A DNA stretch of 64,000 bases from the NCBI GenBank assembly GCA_032433765.1, contig JAVIAB010000025.1, forward strand, positions 34,024,282 through 34,088,281. The letters run 5' to 3'. The position numbers and the translations under genes are program-made. Shown here in pieces: positions 43,975 through 55,034 of this stretch. The DNA comes from Megaustenia siamemsis. Lineage: Eukaryota > Mollusca > Gastropoda > Stylommatophora > Ariophantidae. Numbering within the stretch: position 1 is the first letter of the stretch; every line of letters begins with the position of its first letter. Below the pieces are notes generated by a model, which worked only from the letters and a program-made list of their open reading frames with translations, was not told the origin of the DNA and did no database searches.

Positions 43975-44370
43975 ATATACTTTCCAAATGACAAATTACT
44001 GAAGCTGGAGTCAATGGAAATAACACCATCAAAGTGCCTGGTAGTAGGAGACAGTAACAGCCACTCTGAAAGATGGGGATATAAGGAGTCCAATGTTCGA
44101 GGGGAAGAAGTGGAAGAATGGGAAATAGACAACAACCTATTCCTCATAAACTCTAGGGAGGACCCCCCAACCTTCTACTCAAGAAGATGGAAAACAACTT
44201 CCACTCCCAACCTAGCATTTGCAACTGGAGACATATCTATCAAAATAACCAGAAAAGTGCTGAACCAACTTGGAGATAGTGACCATAGACCAGTCAAACT
44301 TTCAGTGGATCTTGCTCACAAACAGGAGTTGCAAATACCTCTTCCCCGCTGGAACTTTAAGATTGGGTAA
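43975..44370 (+). pseudogene. APE-type endonuclease, C-terminal half (Li)
   Basis: In one open frame: LVVGDSNSHSERWGYK (family consensus has GDFN-S, so F is S here), NLAFATGDISI and GDSDHRPVKLSV. The SDH catalytic triplet is present. In the intact family this nuclease nicks the target for first-strand priming. The N-terminal half is missing. Confidence 0.85.
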
Positions 44371-44981
44371 AGTTGGCAGGGCTCACTGATGCATATACTG
44401 CGCCTATCAACACCCACGAAAAGAAGGTCAATAATATGATAGAGCGGTTAACAAATGGAATCCTGAGAGTTGCTAAAGAATCCATTCCTAGAGGAGCAAG
44501 AAGAAACTACAAGCCATACTGGAGCAAGGAAATACAAAGACTAGAAGAGGAACTGGACTCTGCCAGAGAACTAGCTGAAACATCACAAAGCACAGAGAGC
44601 ATCATTGCCTACAAAGCAGCCTCGGCCAAATACAGACGTGAGGTCATGATATCAGCCAGATAGAGCTGGATAGACAAAACAGAGAGCCTTAATCTAGACA
44701 AAAATGGTCATAAACTATGGAAACTTGCGAAAGCTCTGAGCGACGAAAACAACAGCCGACCTCCAATATCATTAGGACACAATCAGAACATCCTCACAGG
44801 CAAAAGGGCAGCAAATCTACAGATAGAGACTTACAAAAACATTAGTAGAATAAACATTCCAATAGACAAACAGAAACCTGCAAGGCGGGAAAACCAAGAT
44901 GCAAAACATTAGCCTTTAGCACCAGAAGAGCATCAGACGACCATCTTTACCCCAACTGGATTAGATGTTGCCCTCAAAGGA

Positions 44982-45836
44982 ATGAAGCTCAAAAGTTCAC
45001 CTGGTAAAGATGGAATCACCAACGAAATGCTCCTAAATCTGGGACAGAAAGTCAAGAGCCAGCTTCTAAGGATAATAAATGCTAGCTGGAAGAGAGGTCA
45101 TGTGCCGGCAATCTGGAAAGAAGCTATTATGGTGCCCATCCTGAAGCGTGGAAAAGACCCACTAGACCCAAGTTGCTATAGACCAATTAGCCTACTGAGC
45201 TGCCTGAGTAAACTCATGGAAAGGCTGGTTAATAGAAGACTTGTGTGGCATTTGGAGACAAAACAACAAATCGTACCACAACAAAGTGGCTTCCGTCAGC
45301 ACAGATCAACTGAAGACCTGGTCACCTCCATTGCACAGGAAATAGAGGATGCTCTACAAGAAAAGAAACACACACTGGCAGTGTGGGTCGACATTGAGAA
45401 GGCTTTAGACAAGGTATGGCGAGAGGGTTTAAAGAACAAACTTTTTAGACTTGACATCCAGGGTCGTTTAGTCAATTGGGTCTCCCAATACCTTCAGGAT
45501 AGAACGGCCAGAGTACAAGTTCAAGGTCAACTAAGTAAGAAGGTCTCTATCGAGCAAGGTGTCCCACAAGGCGGAATCTTGTCCCCAACACTCTTTTTAA
45601 TTTTCATAAATGACATCGTAATGAACATTCCACCCAGAATACACTCAGCAATATACGCAGATGATCTGGCGCTATGGGCTCGCAAGGAAAGTATGTCGGT
45701 GGCTGGACCCAGGATGCAAGATGCCCTAAATGAACTTGAAAAATGGACGAACACCTGGTTCTTACCAATCAACGAAAAAAAAAAACTACATATACAATTT
45801 TCAGCCTATCAAGAAACACACTCTCTGCAAACTTGA
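44982..45836 (+). pseudogene. Reverse transcriptase domain (Li)
   Basis: 284 codons open. Motifs: SSPGKDGITNEML, SCYRPISLLSCLSKLME, QQSGFRQHRSTEDL, VDIEKALDKVWREGL (catalytic Asp present, AFD changed to ALD), VPQGGILSPTLFLIFIND and IYADDLALWA with both catalytic aspartates. The frame ends by a one-base indel in a poly-A run near 45780-45835; the continuation (PTYLGVTMNRRMTWKNQI) is in another frame. Confidence 0.9.
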
Positions 45837-45999
45837 AGATAAAAGACCATACACTCCCTATTGACCAAAACCCAACATATCTTGGCGTTACCATGAATCG
45901 CAGAATGACTTGGAAAAATCAGATAGACAGAGCAAGAAGAAATATCAGAAAACGAACTAATATTATGCAGAAATTGGCAGGAACGGAAAGTCAATAGCT

Positions 46000-46650
46000 A
46001 CTGGAAAATTCTCAAACAACTTTAAAGCAGAAACTGAGGCCATCAGAGATGCTGCAACACTGGCTACTCAACACAAAAATAACATGCACAATAAATTGGT
46101 GATTCTGACAGATGCACTGTCAGTACTATCAGCTGTAAAAAGCCCCAAGAACAATGAACTAGATGACTTGAGAGCAACCCTGGACCAACTATGCAATAAC
46201 TTCCAGAGAGTAGTCATTCAGTGGATACCATCACACTGTAATATAGACGGGAACGAACGCGCAGACAAATTGGCTAAAGAGGGAGGGAGATTACCACAAG
46301 AGAACCATCCGCTCAGTTATGATGAAGCCAAATCCATCCTCAAGGGTCAGTTCCATGAAAAATGGAAACGAAAACACCCAAAGCATAACGAGAGTGACGG
46401 ATACCACCAACTATCAAGGAGGGATCAAGGCATCATACGTCGCCTAGACACTGGCCACAATAGAATGAGAAATCACATGTTCACCAAATTCAGAATAGGT
46501 ACAACCAGCCTATGCCACTGTACACTGGACAATATGACTACAAAACATGTTCTACAGGATTGCCCCCCAGTACACGGACCTGAGAAGAGCAATGTGGTCC
46601 ACGCCTACCTCCCTGGAAGAGAAACTATATGGGGCAATCGAATCGCTTAA
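46000..46650 (+). pseudogene. RNase H and Cys/His tail (Li)
   Basis: Starts after the deletion at ATGKFSNNFKAETEAI. Encodes LVILTDALSVLSAVKS (catalytic Asp in LTDALS) and IQWIPSHCNIDGNERADKLA (SHC..GNE.AD signature), then the tail with LCHCTLDNMTTKHVLQDCP, a CxC-x8-H-x4-C motif typical of I/Jockey-type LINE C-termini. Natural stop at 46648-46650. The first RNase H strand with DGS is lost. Confidence 0.88.
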
Positions 46651-46704
46651 ACATACAGCTGACTTCATGAGAGAGTCTGGAATCCTACTCTGATTGAGTC
46701 TTGA

Positions 46705-46722
46705 TCGCAGATATATATATAT

Positions 46723-46765
<43 letters not shown>

Positions 46766-47002
46766 AGTCTTATATATCATATGTTATATATCATATCTTA
46801 TATATCATATGTTATATATCCTGTCTTGTATATCATATATTATATATCATATATTATATCTTATATATCATATCTTATATATCCCATCTTATATATCCTA
46901 GCTTATATCCTACCTTATATATCGTATCTTATATATCCTATTTTATATACCATATATTATATATTATATATCATATCTTATATACCACATCTTAAATATC
47001 AA
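46705..47002. repeat. AT-rich array, middle part
   Basis: TA dinucleotides (46735-46762) followed by TATATATCATATCTTATA-like units, the continuation of 43797-43925 on the other side of Li. Confidence 0.9.
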
Positions 47003-47768
47003 TTGACCTTTCGAGCCGTAGCCGGCCCATAGGGCATAGACCAAGATATTCCTTCTCTTATCTTAATTTTTGTTCTAGCAGTTTTCAATCCTAGTAAAGA
47101 TATTTTATCAAATCTCGCCATCTGTCTCTGTTCTGTGCAAGCAGCTCTATCTCATTGAGGGAGCCGATTCCTGCTGCTCTTGCCTCTCTCATCAATGTTC
47201 TTCTCAGTGTGTCTCTGGATCTTCCTCTTTTCCTCTTACTTGTTGTTTCCCATATGAGGGCTTGCTTTGCAATTCGGTTATTATCTCTTCTCATCACATG
47301 TCCAACATATGACCATCGTCTTTTCTTTATTACTGAAGATATTAGTGGTTGATTGCCGATTTCTCTAATTTCCTCGTTTGTTTTGAATTCGTTCCACGCT
47401 ATAAAAAAGTATTTTCCTTAGACATTTATTTTCGAATGCGTTCAATTTTGTTTCTATATCTCTTGTTGTTTTCCAGATTTCACACGCATACGTAAGGGTT
47501 GATAGTACATTTAATTTGAATAGTCTAAATTTTGTGTTTGTGCTGATGAGTTTTAATTTCCACAACTTTTCAAGGCTTCTGAAAGACATTGCTGCTTTAG
47601 CTATTCTGATTCTAATTTCTTTACTTGTATCCCCTTCCCGATTAATGTGACTTCCGAGATAGATAAAGTGATTGATCTCTTCCGCTGGTTTGTTTTCCAT
47701 GTATATTCTGTCGTCTGTTGGAATTAAGCTTTTCATGGCCTTAGTCTTTTCATGTTTGATCTCAAGCC
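47003..47768 (-). mobile_element. LINE Ld copy 2, longest
   Basis: Minus strand: LIPTDDRIYMENKPAEEIN, FIYLGSHINREGD, TYACEIWKTTRDIETKLNAF, NKCLRKILF and MMRRDNNRIAKQALI. One frameshift near 47400 (poly-A run) separates the two open pieces. It sits inside the AT-rich array and extends about 170 bases further 5' than copy 1. Confidence 0.88.
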
Positions 47769-48030
47769 CATCTTACATATCCTATATTATAAATATCCTA
47801 TCAGGGAATCTAGGTTTACTCGACCTATGAGAGCATAACCCCATGAAGGCACCGCTGGTATATGATCATCAGGAAAAGAGGCTGTGGGTGTAAATATGTG
47901 GTACCCACATCTACAATGCATTGAACCAAAGGGCAGTAATCCAATGCCTGTAACAGATGTCTTTGAGAAAGAACTAATTATCTCTCCTTGTCTAATATTA
48001 CGAATTATTAATATATGAAGTGATGTACAG

Positions 48031-48083
<53 letters not shown>
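47769..48083. other. Array edge, spacer and AT microsatellite
   Basis: A short remnant of the AT-rich array (47769-47800), about 230 bases with no recognised feature, then a TA run at 48031-48083. A poly-A run lies at 48150-48169. Confidence 0.6.
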
Positions 48084-48086
<3 letters not shown>

Positions 48087-48240
48087 CTAAGCCCACAGCT
48101 CTATCAAAAGTACACATAATTTTTTTTTCATTGGCATTCTAAGATACAAAAAAAAAAAAAAAAAAAAAAGAGAGAAACAACATTAAAGAAAATTGAAAAA
48201 AAAAGATCTTTTCCTTGAACATCGAATCGTGTTGCCTTAC

Positions 48241-48333
48241 TTTCCACTTCTACCACACCGTCGTTATCGATTTGTAGCTGGTTGTACTGGGCATCACGTG
48301 ACTTCGTCACATCTTCAACGTCTAACCAGTTTT
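48241..48333 (-). CDS. CREP-like exon 4: linker between Ig and lectin
   Basis: 93 bases; acceptor CAAACTCAATTACAG, donor GAAA/GTAAGG. Starts with two bases and ends with one, exactly matching its neighbours. Encodes NWLDVEDVTKSRDAQYNQLQ and IDNDGVVEVE. No domain signature. Its place corresponds to the short connecting region that follows the Ig domain in gastropod CREP/FREP proteins. Confidence 0.65.
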
Positions 48334-48462
48334 CTGTAATTGAGTTTGTTCACTGACACATTGTAATTAATGATTAATTTTTGTACTTACAGTAATTATT
48401 CTTCTAAAGAACATCAGAACGTCATTTAACGTTAAGTAAAACACTGCCAACTTGTATTACAA

Positions 48463-48680
48463 CATCATCATCATCATCATGTGCCGTACCGGTTGGCGTA
48501 GGTGATCATGTCCCTCCACAATCTTCTATCTACAGTGCTTCGTATCAGTTCTGTTGTTGACTGTTTTCCATGCCATGACACCAAGCTATCCAGTATTTTC
48601 TCTATTTGTCGCCCGCGATCTCTCTTTCCTTTTATTTTGCCAGTTGTAACCAAGTATTCTAACTTTCCTCTTCTCATGTT
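48463..48680 (-). mobile_element. LINE Lc fragment
   Basis: Only the last about 70 codons of Lc (KLEYLVTTGKIKGKRDRGRQ, WRDMITYANRYGT) plus an (ATG)6 tail. The 5' end stops where Rep-E begins. Confidence 0.85.
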
Positions 48681-48699
48681 ATGGTAATAGTTAGTTGAA

Positions 48700-49290
48700 G
48701 GCTCCGGGTGTATCACTGCAAACGAATTGCTTGCTTGCGTTTGTCCGTTGAATAAAGAATTACACCTCATCGTCATCCGTCCTTAATAGGACTTTAAATG
48801 GGCGTGTCTGCGTTGTGTTGTGGTTTGCAGTATAACTGTGATATTTCCGCCTTTCGACCCAACACATCCGACTTCAGCACAACTGCAAATGAATTAAAAT
48901 CCGTAATTGCTCAATCGCCCGTGCTAGCGAAATCATCCGAATTAAAACTCATTCTATTGAAGGATCCAAACAAAAAAAAAGGAAGCTGCATTCACCATCA
49001 TAGCAGCTACAGTACACACCAAAAGACTTAAGAGCAAGCAGCACCGAAAAGGGAACGCAGCTTAACTGTCCTTCTTCATACCTTATCATCATTCAACGCA
49101 ATAAATCGGAATACCGAAACACAATCCGGATGAAAATACAGCTCACATTGTGCACAGAGGACTAAACTCAGTAGCTCCGGTGGCAAGGTGTACTTGGAAT
49201 ATACGGAAACTGTAAAAAGGAACACTTTTCAGACTGAGTCTCAATGGTTCCTGCTGACGAATAGGCAGACAATATAGACGGCAAGGCGAC
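48700..49290 (+). mobile_element. Rep-E copy, split by Rep-D
   Basis: Left part 48700-48728 (TTGAAGGCTCCGGGTGTATC) and right part 48882-49290 match 57236-57650. Between them is a Rep-D with a clear target duplication. Confidence 0.8.
48729..48881 (-). mobile_element. Rep-D copy 3, with 14-bp target duplication
   Basis: Flanked by ACTGCAAACGAATT (48715-48728) and ACTGCAAATGAATT (48882-48895), one mismatch. This shows Rep-D moves as a unit and fixes its TTGCTTGCG end. The copy is truncated at the other end, ending at CGACTTCAGCAC, so it behaves like a retroposon with the GCAAGCAAG side as 3' end on the minus strand. Confidence 0.88.
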
Positions 49291-49439
49291 CCTGGGAGCC
49301 ATAACGCCCTCTTTGGGAACCCCTGTTACAGCTTTTTGCATTATTTCTGCTTCAAAAGTTGTATACTCTTGACTATACTTGTTTTTTTTTAAATTTCTTT
49401 AGAACGCTGTTTCTGTCTTTATCATTCTATGATTTATCT

Positions 49440-49800
49440 GTGGGTATTGAGTTATTACTGAGTTATTTGCGGGTCATCATCATTGCACTCCGAATGTGCT
49501 CAGATCCCGTCCTCAGCAAGTCTTGAAGTGTCCAGCGACTGACGACTCCAGTTCTATGTTGGTTGATAAGTCTTTTTACACGCCCACTAAGTTTCTCATT
49601 TCTGGCTGTGTCCATCTTAACTCCCGTCTCTTTCATCCGAAGTAGTGACGTGGACTCATGGTTGTCGAAGTCCTGTGTTCTTCCCACTTCCTCGAGGGCA
49701 TTGATGATGCCAACCCGATCTATTTGTTGACCGTCCTCAACAATAGCGCAGCTAGCCAACCTGTCCGCTCTGTCATTTCCCCGTACTCTCGTACAAAGTA
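49440..49800 (-). mobile_element. LINE Lg copy, RNase H C-terminus
   Basis: Minus-strand frame of about 98 codons includes CAIVEDGQQIDRVGIINALE, LLRMKETGVKMDTARNEK and RLINQHRTGVVSRWTLQDLL, ending in MMMTRK at the ATGATGATGACCCGCAAATA tail. The RNase H GN..ADRLA residues lie just upstream (49760-49800). Confidence 0.82.
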
Positions 49801-50744
49801 GCTAATTCAAAGGAAGCTTGATTTTCATGCAGAAAAGCGGGGGCTCGAAACACGTCCTACAGGAGATCTACGTGGATAAATGGGTACCTGATCTTTAGTT
49901 CGGGGAAGACATTCGTAGAAACGAACCTCTATAAGATCTTCATGAGCAGAGTCAAATGTCTTGTCTACATTTTTTGTGTTCTGGTGAGATACAGCTGGAT
50001 TTGATATAACCTAACATGATCTGATGCGAACCTGAACTGACTAAGATTTTAATCCACCTCCACTTACACATCCAGGGAAAGGCAACCCAAACTAGCCAAG
50101 TGAGCAAGGATAAAAAACTCAAATCCAGATCTAAAAATAATTTGCCATAACGAAGTCGGATGCACCAGGAAGAAAGACCGAAGTATTGCAGTTTCGTTGT
50201 AAACTGCTCTAGTCCCTTAAAGCATGTCCTATTTAACATTTGATGAACTAAAAAAAAAATTATTATAAGGTATTTTTAAAAAAATACTGTACGACTGTAT
50301 GAGAGCTTTACGCCTGTTGTTCCTTACGACGACGTTTGCAATATTATACTTATTTACTAGCCATGTATACCTTCATCTCCAATATTTGATCCAATTCTTT
50401 CATTCTGACAGGCTGTCCTCAGTCAACCATAGCCTTCACACTATCCATTCAACTGTCACCCGTTGCCTTCCTACTATTTAACCTTGAATTTTCTATTTTT
50501 AGACTACTTTCAATATGGCTTTAACTTTTTTTTTTTTTTTTTTTTTTGTTTAAGGCCAGTAGAAATGGAGAAAAAAATATTGAAAAAATTAAAATACGTG
50601 AGGAAATTTGGACACTCATAACATGGACTTGTTGCTAGATTCAGTAACCTTGACTGTCACCCCTGATAGGCCTTGACCGTCGTTGGGCACTTGATGACGT
50701 CTTCACAATATCCTAATCTTCACGATTAAGAGCTGTCTACTGAT
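49801..50744. other. No gene seen
   Basis: About 940 bases of intron-like sequence with a poly-T run at 50525-50547. Open frames here lack splice or family support. Confidence 0.45.
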
Positions 50745-51706
50745 GTTTTTTTCCCTCTTTCTGATATGCTTTTTTCCCTCTTTCTAATATGCTTTTTTCC
50801 CTCTTTCTGATATGCTTTTTTCCCTCTTTCTGATATGCTTTTCTTTCTATTTCTGAGTTGTCTTTCTTTCTCTATCTGAGATTTCTTTCTTTCTCTACCT
50901 GAGATTTCTTTCTTTCTCTATCTGAGATTTCTTTCTTTCTCTACCTGAGATTTCTTTCTTTCTCTATCTGAGATTTCTTTCTTTCTCTACCTGAGATTTC
51001 TTTCTTTCTCTATCTGAGATTTCTTTCTTTCTCTACCTGAGATTTCTTTCTTTCTCTATCTGAGATTTCTTTCTTTCTCTATCTGAGATTTCTTTCTTTC
51101 TCTATCTGAGATTTCTTTCTTTCTCTATCTGAGATTTCTTTCTTTCTCTATCTGAGATTTATGTCTTTCTCTGTTTGAGATGTATGTCTTTCTCTGTTTG
51201 AGATGTATGTCTTTCTCTGTCTGAGATGTATGTCTTTCTCTGTCTGAGATGTATGTCTTTCTCTGTTTGAGATGTATGTCTTTCTCTGTTTGAGATGTAT
51301 GTCTTTCTCTGTCTGAGATGTATGTCTTTCTCTGTTTGAGATGTATGTCTTTCTCTGTTTGAGATGTATGTCTTTCTCTGTTTGAGATGTATGTCTTTCT
51401 CTGTTTGAGATGTATGTCTTTCTCTGTTTGAGATGTATGTCTTTCTCTGTCTGAGATGTATGTCTTTCTCTGTTTGAGATGTATGTCTTTCTCTGTTTGA
51501 GATGTATGTCTTTCTCTGTTTGAGATGTATGTCTTTCTCTGTTTGAGATGTATGTCTTTCTCTGTCTGAGATGTATGTCTTTCTCTGTTTGAGATGTATG
51601 TCTTTCTCTGTTTGAGATGTATGTCTTTCTCTGTTTGAGATGTATGTCTTTCTCTGTTTGAGATGTATGTCTTTCTCTGTCTGAGATGTATGTCTTTCTC
51701 TTTCTG
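50745..51706. repeat. 23-bp minisatellite in three zones
   Basis: Zone 1 (50745-50840) TTTTTTCCCTCTTTCTGATA; zone 2 (50860-51165) GATTTCTTTCTTTCTCTATC with alternating CTATCTGA/CTACCTGA, a 46-bp dimer pattern; zone 3 (51165-51706) GATGTATGTCTTTCTCTGTT. All three share a 23-base period and the TTTCT...TGA framework. The minus-strand 193-residue frame is the 23-residue translation of three units. Confidence 0.95.
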
Positions 51707-51747
51707 ACGTATACCAAATGACTACACAAGAAATGAAATTTTAAAAA

Positions 51748-52170
51748 TCGTCATCCGTCCATAAAAGGACGTTAAGTGGGTTTGGTGCGTTGTGTTGTAG
51801 TTTGCAGTTTAACTGTGATATTTGCGCCTTTCGACCCAACACATCCGACTTCAGCACGGCACTTTTAGCACCGGGTTTCCTTTCTTCTTCGATTCCTACC
51901 CGCTTGGCCACACTGCAGACCACAATCTCTGGAAACACACTCTAAAGGTTCACCTCAAACAAGAAGCAGACAGATTCATAGAGAAAGAAAATACACGACG
52001 AAAGGAAAGAAAAGAAAAATAACATTTCTAGGGGCGCTGAAAAATCCATAGTCAACTATGACTGACGGAGGCTACTAAGAGGCACTGCGAAAAGGAGGAG
52101 TAGAGTCTACATGGTTCTGGTTCACCGATTCTGGCACAAATCATCAGCTATGATTCGCTAACAGCTTTCA
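51748..52170 (-). mobile_element. Rep-D copy 4, interrupted by a LINE Lj fragment
   Basis: 51748-51914 carries the SDVLGRKAQISQL part; 52078-52170 carries the other part (GAGGCACTGCG-like start, GGTTCTGGTTCACCGATTCT). The Lj fragment lies between. Confidence 0.7.
51916..52076 (+). mobile_element. LINE Lj 3' fragment
   Basis: Encodes DHNLWKHTLKVHLKQEADRF and shares the 3' end GGGGCGCTGAAAAATCCATA ... GACTGACGGAGGCTAC with the Lj copy at 43.3 kb. Confidence 0.75.
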
Positions 52171-52289
52171 TATCTGTTGCTGTCTACTTAGTCTTTTCTG
52201 ACATGTTAACGAATGTTAAACCTGTCATTCCTTGATGTTGTCCTCAATCCACCTCTTTCTGCCAGCCTTGTTTTTATTTGCTTGGCGCT

Positions 52290-53010
52290 ATGATATTTAG
52301 AGAAGCATAAGCAAAGTCTTAATAGCAAAAAGACAGAAGTAATGGTAACAACAAAGAAAAAGACATCACCTCAGTGCAAAATAAAGACAAGTGGAACAAT
52401 ATTAAAACAGGTAAATGAATTTAAATATTTGGGAACTTTGTTAACCTCAGACGGAAGATGTACAAAAGAGGTGAGATGCAGAATGGCTCAGGCAAAAGCA
52501 GCTTTCCAAAAAATGAGGAAGATACTATGCAATCCAATTTTAACAATAGAAACACGAAAAAGAGTTATTAAATGTTACGTAGAGCCAGTCTTAACATATG
52601 GACGTGAATCATGGACAATAGGACAACAGACAAGAAAATCACTGGAGTCTGTAGAAATGTGGTTTTACAGAAGAATGTTGAGAATACCATGGACAGCTAA
52701 GAAGAGTAATGAAGAGGTTCTAAGAGAGGTCAAAGCAAAAAGAGAGCTAATTTCCAATGTTAGGAAGAGACAATCATCATTTTTTGGCCATGTAATGAGA
52801 AGAGAACAACTGGAATATATTGTAACAACTGGAAAAATTGAGGGACGAAGAGATAGAGGGAAGCAAAGAGAAAAATATAACAGACAGCTTAAGAGAATGG
52901 CTTGGCAGAAGGTCAACAACAGAAATGATAAATAGCTGACGAGATCGAAAGTTGTGGAGAGACATGATCACCTACGCCACTGGGCCCGGTACTTGATGAT
53001 GATGATGAAG
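52290..53010 (+). mobile_element. LINE Lb, longest copy
   Basis: A 197-codon open frame includes LKQVNEFKYLGTLLTSDGRC, AQAKAAFQKMRKIL, RVIKCYVEPVLTYGRESWTI, WFYRRMLRIPWTAKKSNEE and FFGHVMRREQLEYIVTTGK. A small indel in the REKIPDSLREW codons turns the last residues into another frame. Ends GGCCCGGTACTTGATGATGATG. Confidence 0.92.
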
Positions 53011-53179
53011 CAAAGTCTGCAGATTTTGTGATATAATAGTTACGTCCTGTCGTGCCTACGACGCACATTGAGCTGCAGTCATAGCTCTCGACAAATGACG
53101 ATTTGTTACTAGTTCTTGCAGGATTTGGCAGGACAGAATTAGACGAGGAAGCAACGATGGAGCAATAAAGAAGTGCAGG

Positions 53180-54225
53180 GAATATATAATACTACAGGGA
53201 AATAGAAAATGTAATACTACAGGGAAATAGAAAATGTAATATTACAGGGAAATAGAAAATGTAATATTACGGGGAAATAGAAAATGTAATACTACGGGGA
53301 AATAGAAATTGTAATATTACAGGGAAATAGAAAATGTAATATTACAGGGAAATAGAAAATGTAATACTACGGGGAAATAGAAAATGTAATATTATAGGGA
53401 AATAGAAAATGTAATATTACGGGGAAATAGAAAATGTAATACTACGGGGAAATAGAAAATGTAATATTACAGGGAATTAGAAAATGTAATATTACAGGGA
53501 AATAGAAAATGTAACATTACGGGGAAATAGAAAATGTAATATTACAGGGAAATAGAAAATGTAATATTACAAGGAAATAGAAAATGTAATATTACAAGGA
53601 AATAGAAAATGTAATATTACGGGGAAATAGAAAATGTAATATTACAGGGAAATGGAAAATGTAATATTACAAGGAAATGGAAAATGTGATATTACAAGGA
53701 AATAGAAAATGTAATATTACGAGGAAATAGAAAATGTAATACTACAGGGAAATAGAAAATGTAATATTATAGGGAAATAGAAATTGTAATATTACAGGGA
53801 AATAGAAAATGTAATATTACAGGGAAATAGAAAATGTAATATTACAGGGAAATAGAAAATGTAATATTACAGGGAAGTAGAAAATGTAATACCACAGGGA
53901 AATAGAAAATGTAATACTACAGGGAAATAGAAAATGTAATACTACAGGGAAATAGAAAATGTAATATTATAGGGAAATAGAAAATGTAATATTACTGGGA
54001 AATAGAAAATGTAATACTACAGGGAAATAGAAAATGTAATATTACAGGGAAATATAAAATGTAATATTACAGGGAAATAGAAAATGTAATATTATAGGGA
54101 AATAGAAAATGTAATATTACAGGGAAATAGAACATGTAATATTACAGGGAAATAGAAAATGTAATATTACAGGGAATTAGAAAATGTAATATTACAGGGA
54201 AATAGAAAATGTAATATTTCAGTGA
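53180..54225. repeat. 25-bp tandem repeat, about 41 units
   Basis: Unit ACAGGGAAATAGAAAATGTA plus ATATT, with ATACT, ACGGGG and ATAGGG variants mixed along the array. It lies in the predicted intron just downstream of the Ig exon at 54481. Confidence 0.96.
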
Positions 54226-54480
54226 AACAGAGAATGTAGGAGCAGAGAGAGTGGAGGTATATCTACATAATAGAGGGAGCGCAAAATGGGGGGAGACAAG
54301 TGGTGGGTAAGAGTGGGAGAAACAGAAAACTGAAGAAAGAATAAAAAACTGTGGAGCGGAGAAACAAAAATGCTTAATAAACAAATTCAAAAGGTACACA
54401 GTGAAGTATAAGGTAAGTCTGTAGAATAAACAATTCGTCAACGGCACAAATAAGGAAACATGAAGTCCCTAATGGCATAC
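54226..54480. other. Intron-like spacer, no feature
   Basis: Purine-rich on the plus strand with no recognised element. It contains the donor side of the Ig exon intron. Confidence 0.4.
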
Positions 54481-54625
54481 CTCGTATTGTAAGAACGTTT
54501 GCTTCAGCCGTGTGGGATGTGAACCTTTCTTCTTCATTAATAAGACCAAGGTCACAGGTGTACAAGCCAAGGTCGTCAACAGTGAAATCAGGGAAGATAA
54601 CCTCCAGATATATTTGTGAGTGCGG
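54481..54625 (-). CDS. CREP-like exon 3: Ig-domain C-terminal half
   Basis: 145 bases; very good acceptor CTCGCTCTCTTTCCAG and donor CGAG/GTATGCC. Phase 0 in, one base out. Encodes PHSQIYLEVIFPDFTVDD then LGLYTCDLGLINEEERFTS and HTAEANVLTIR. D-L-G-x-Y-x-C is the signature around the second Ig cysteine, and YLEV.FPDF the preceding strand E, a wording typical of gastropod FREP/CREP Ig domains. This is the strongest single exon in the window. Confidence 0.82.
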
Positions 54626-54707
54626 CTGGAAAGAGAGCGAGTTATTGTTAATATTGTGAAAATTATCTCTGATACGCTGATTACCTGAACATGCCATTCT
54701 GTGTTTC

Positions 54708-54829
54708 GTGCATCTACTGAGATGACGTGTGTTAGACTAATGATAGGAAACAGCATGAGACATAAGATCAGAAATGAAGAACTGAGAAAAAAGCTAGGAA
54801 TAGCGCCCGCCATAGTATATATAAAGAAG

Positions 54830-54830
<1 letters not shown>
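54708..54830 (+). mobile_element. LINE Lf fragment
   Basis: Internal Lf piece (TGTGTTAGACTAATGATAGG, AGAAATGAAGAACTGAGAAA, ATAGCGCCCGCCATAGTATA) matching 56465-56580. Lies about 80 bases upstream of the Ig exon acceptor. Confidence 0.8.
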
Positions 54831-54870
<40 letters not shown>

Positions 54871-54890
54871 TATGTGTGTGTGTAGAAGGG
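54826..54890. repeat. TA/TG microsatellite
   Basis: ATATATATAT followed by a GT run of about 30 bases and a further TGTGTG block. Confidence 0.95.
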
Positions 54891-55034
54891 AGAGGGGTGA
54901 AGAAGGAGTTAAATTAATAAAGAGACGATAGGTCGAGGTCAAGGAGAAAAATAAAGAAAAGTGATAAGACGAGGTCACGGAAAAGAATAATGAGACGAGG
55001 ATATGAAGTCCACGTGATTTGTGTGTAACTATGA

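Larger units (their letters stand above)
43926..46711 (+). mobile_element. LINE Li, I/Jockey-type, 2.8 kb, multiply broken
   Basis: The longest mobile element here. Domain order is APE endonuclease C-terminal half, reverse transcriptase, RNase H and a short Cys/His motif. It is 5' truncated within the endonuclease. Inactivating lesions: frameshift near 44372, stops near 44662 and 44910, frameshift near 45835, a large deletion near 45992 that removes the thumb region and the start of RNase H. Its 3' end GAGTCTTGATCGCAG is shared with the copy at 3.8 kb. Inserted in an AT-rich tandem array. Confidence 0.9.

Noticed and set aside
46694..47032. Ile/Tyr-rich frames and TATA runs as promoters or membrane proteins
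   Set aside because: They are AT microsatellite and array units flanking LINE insertions.
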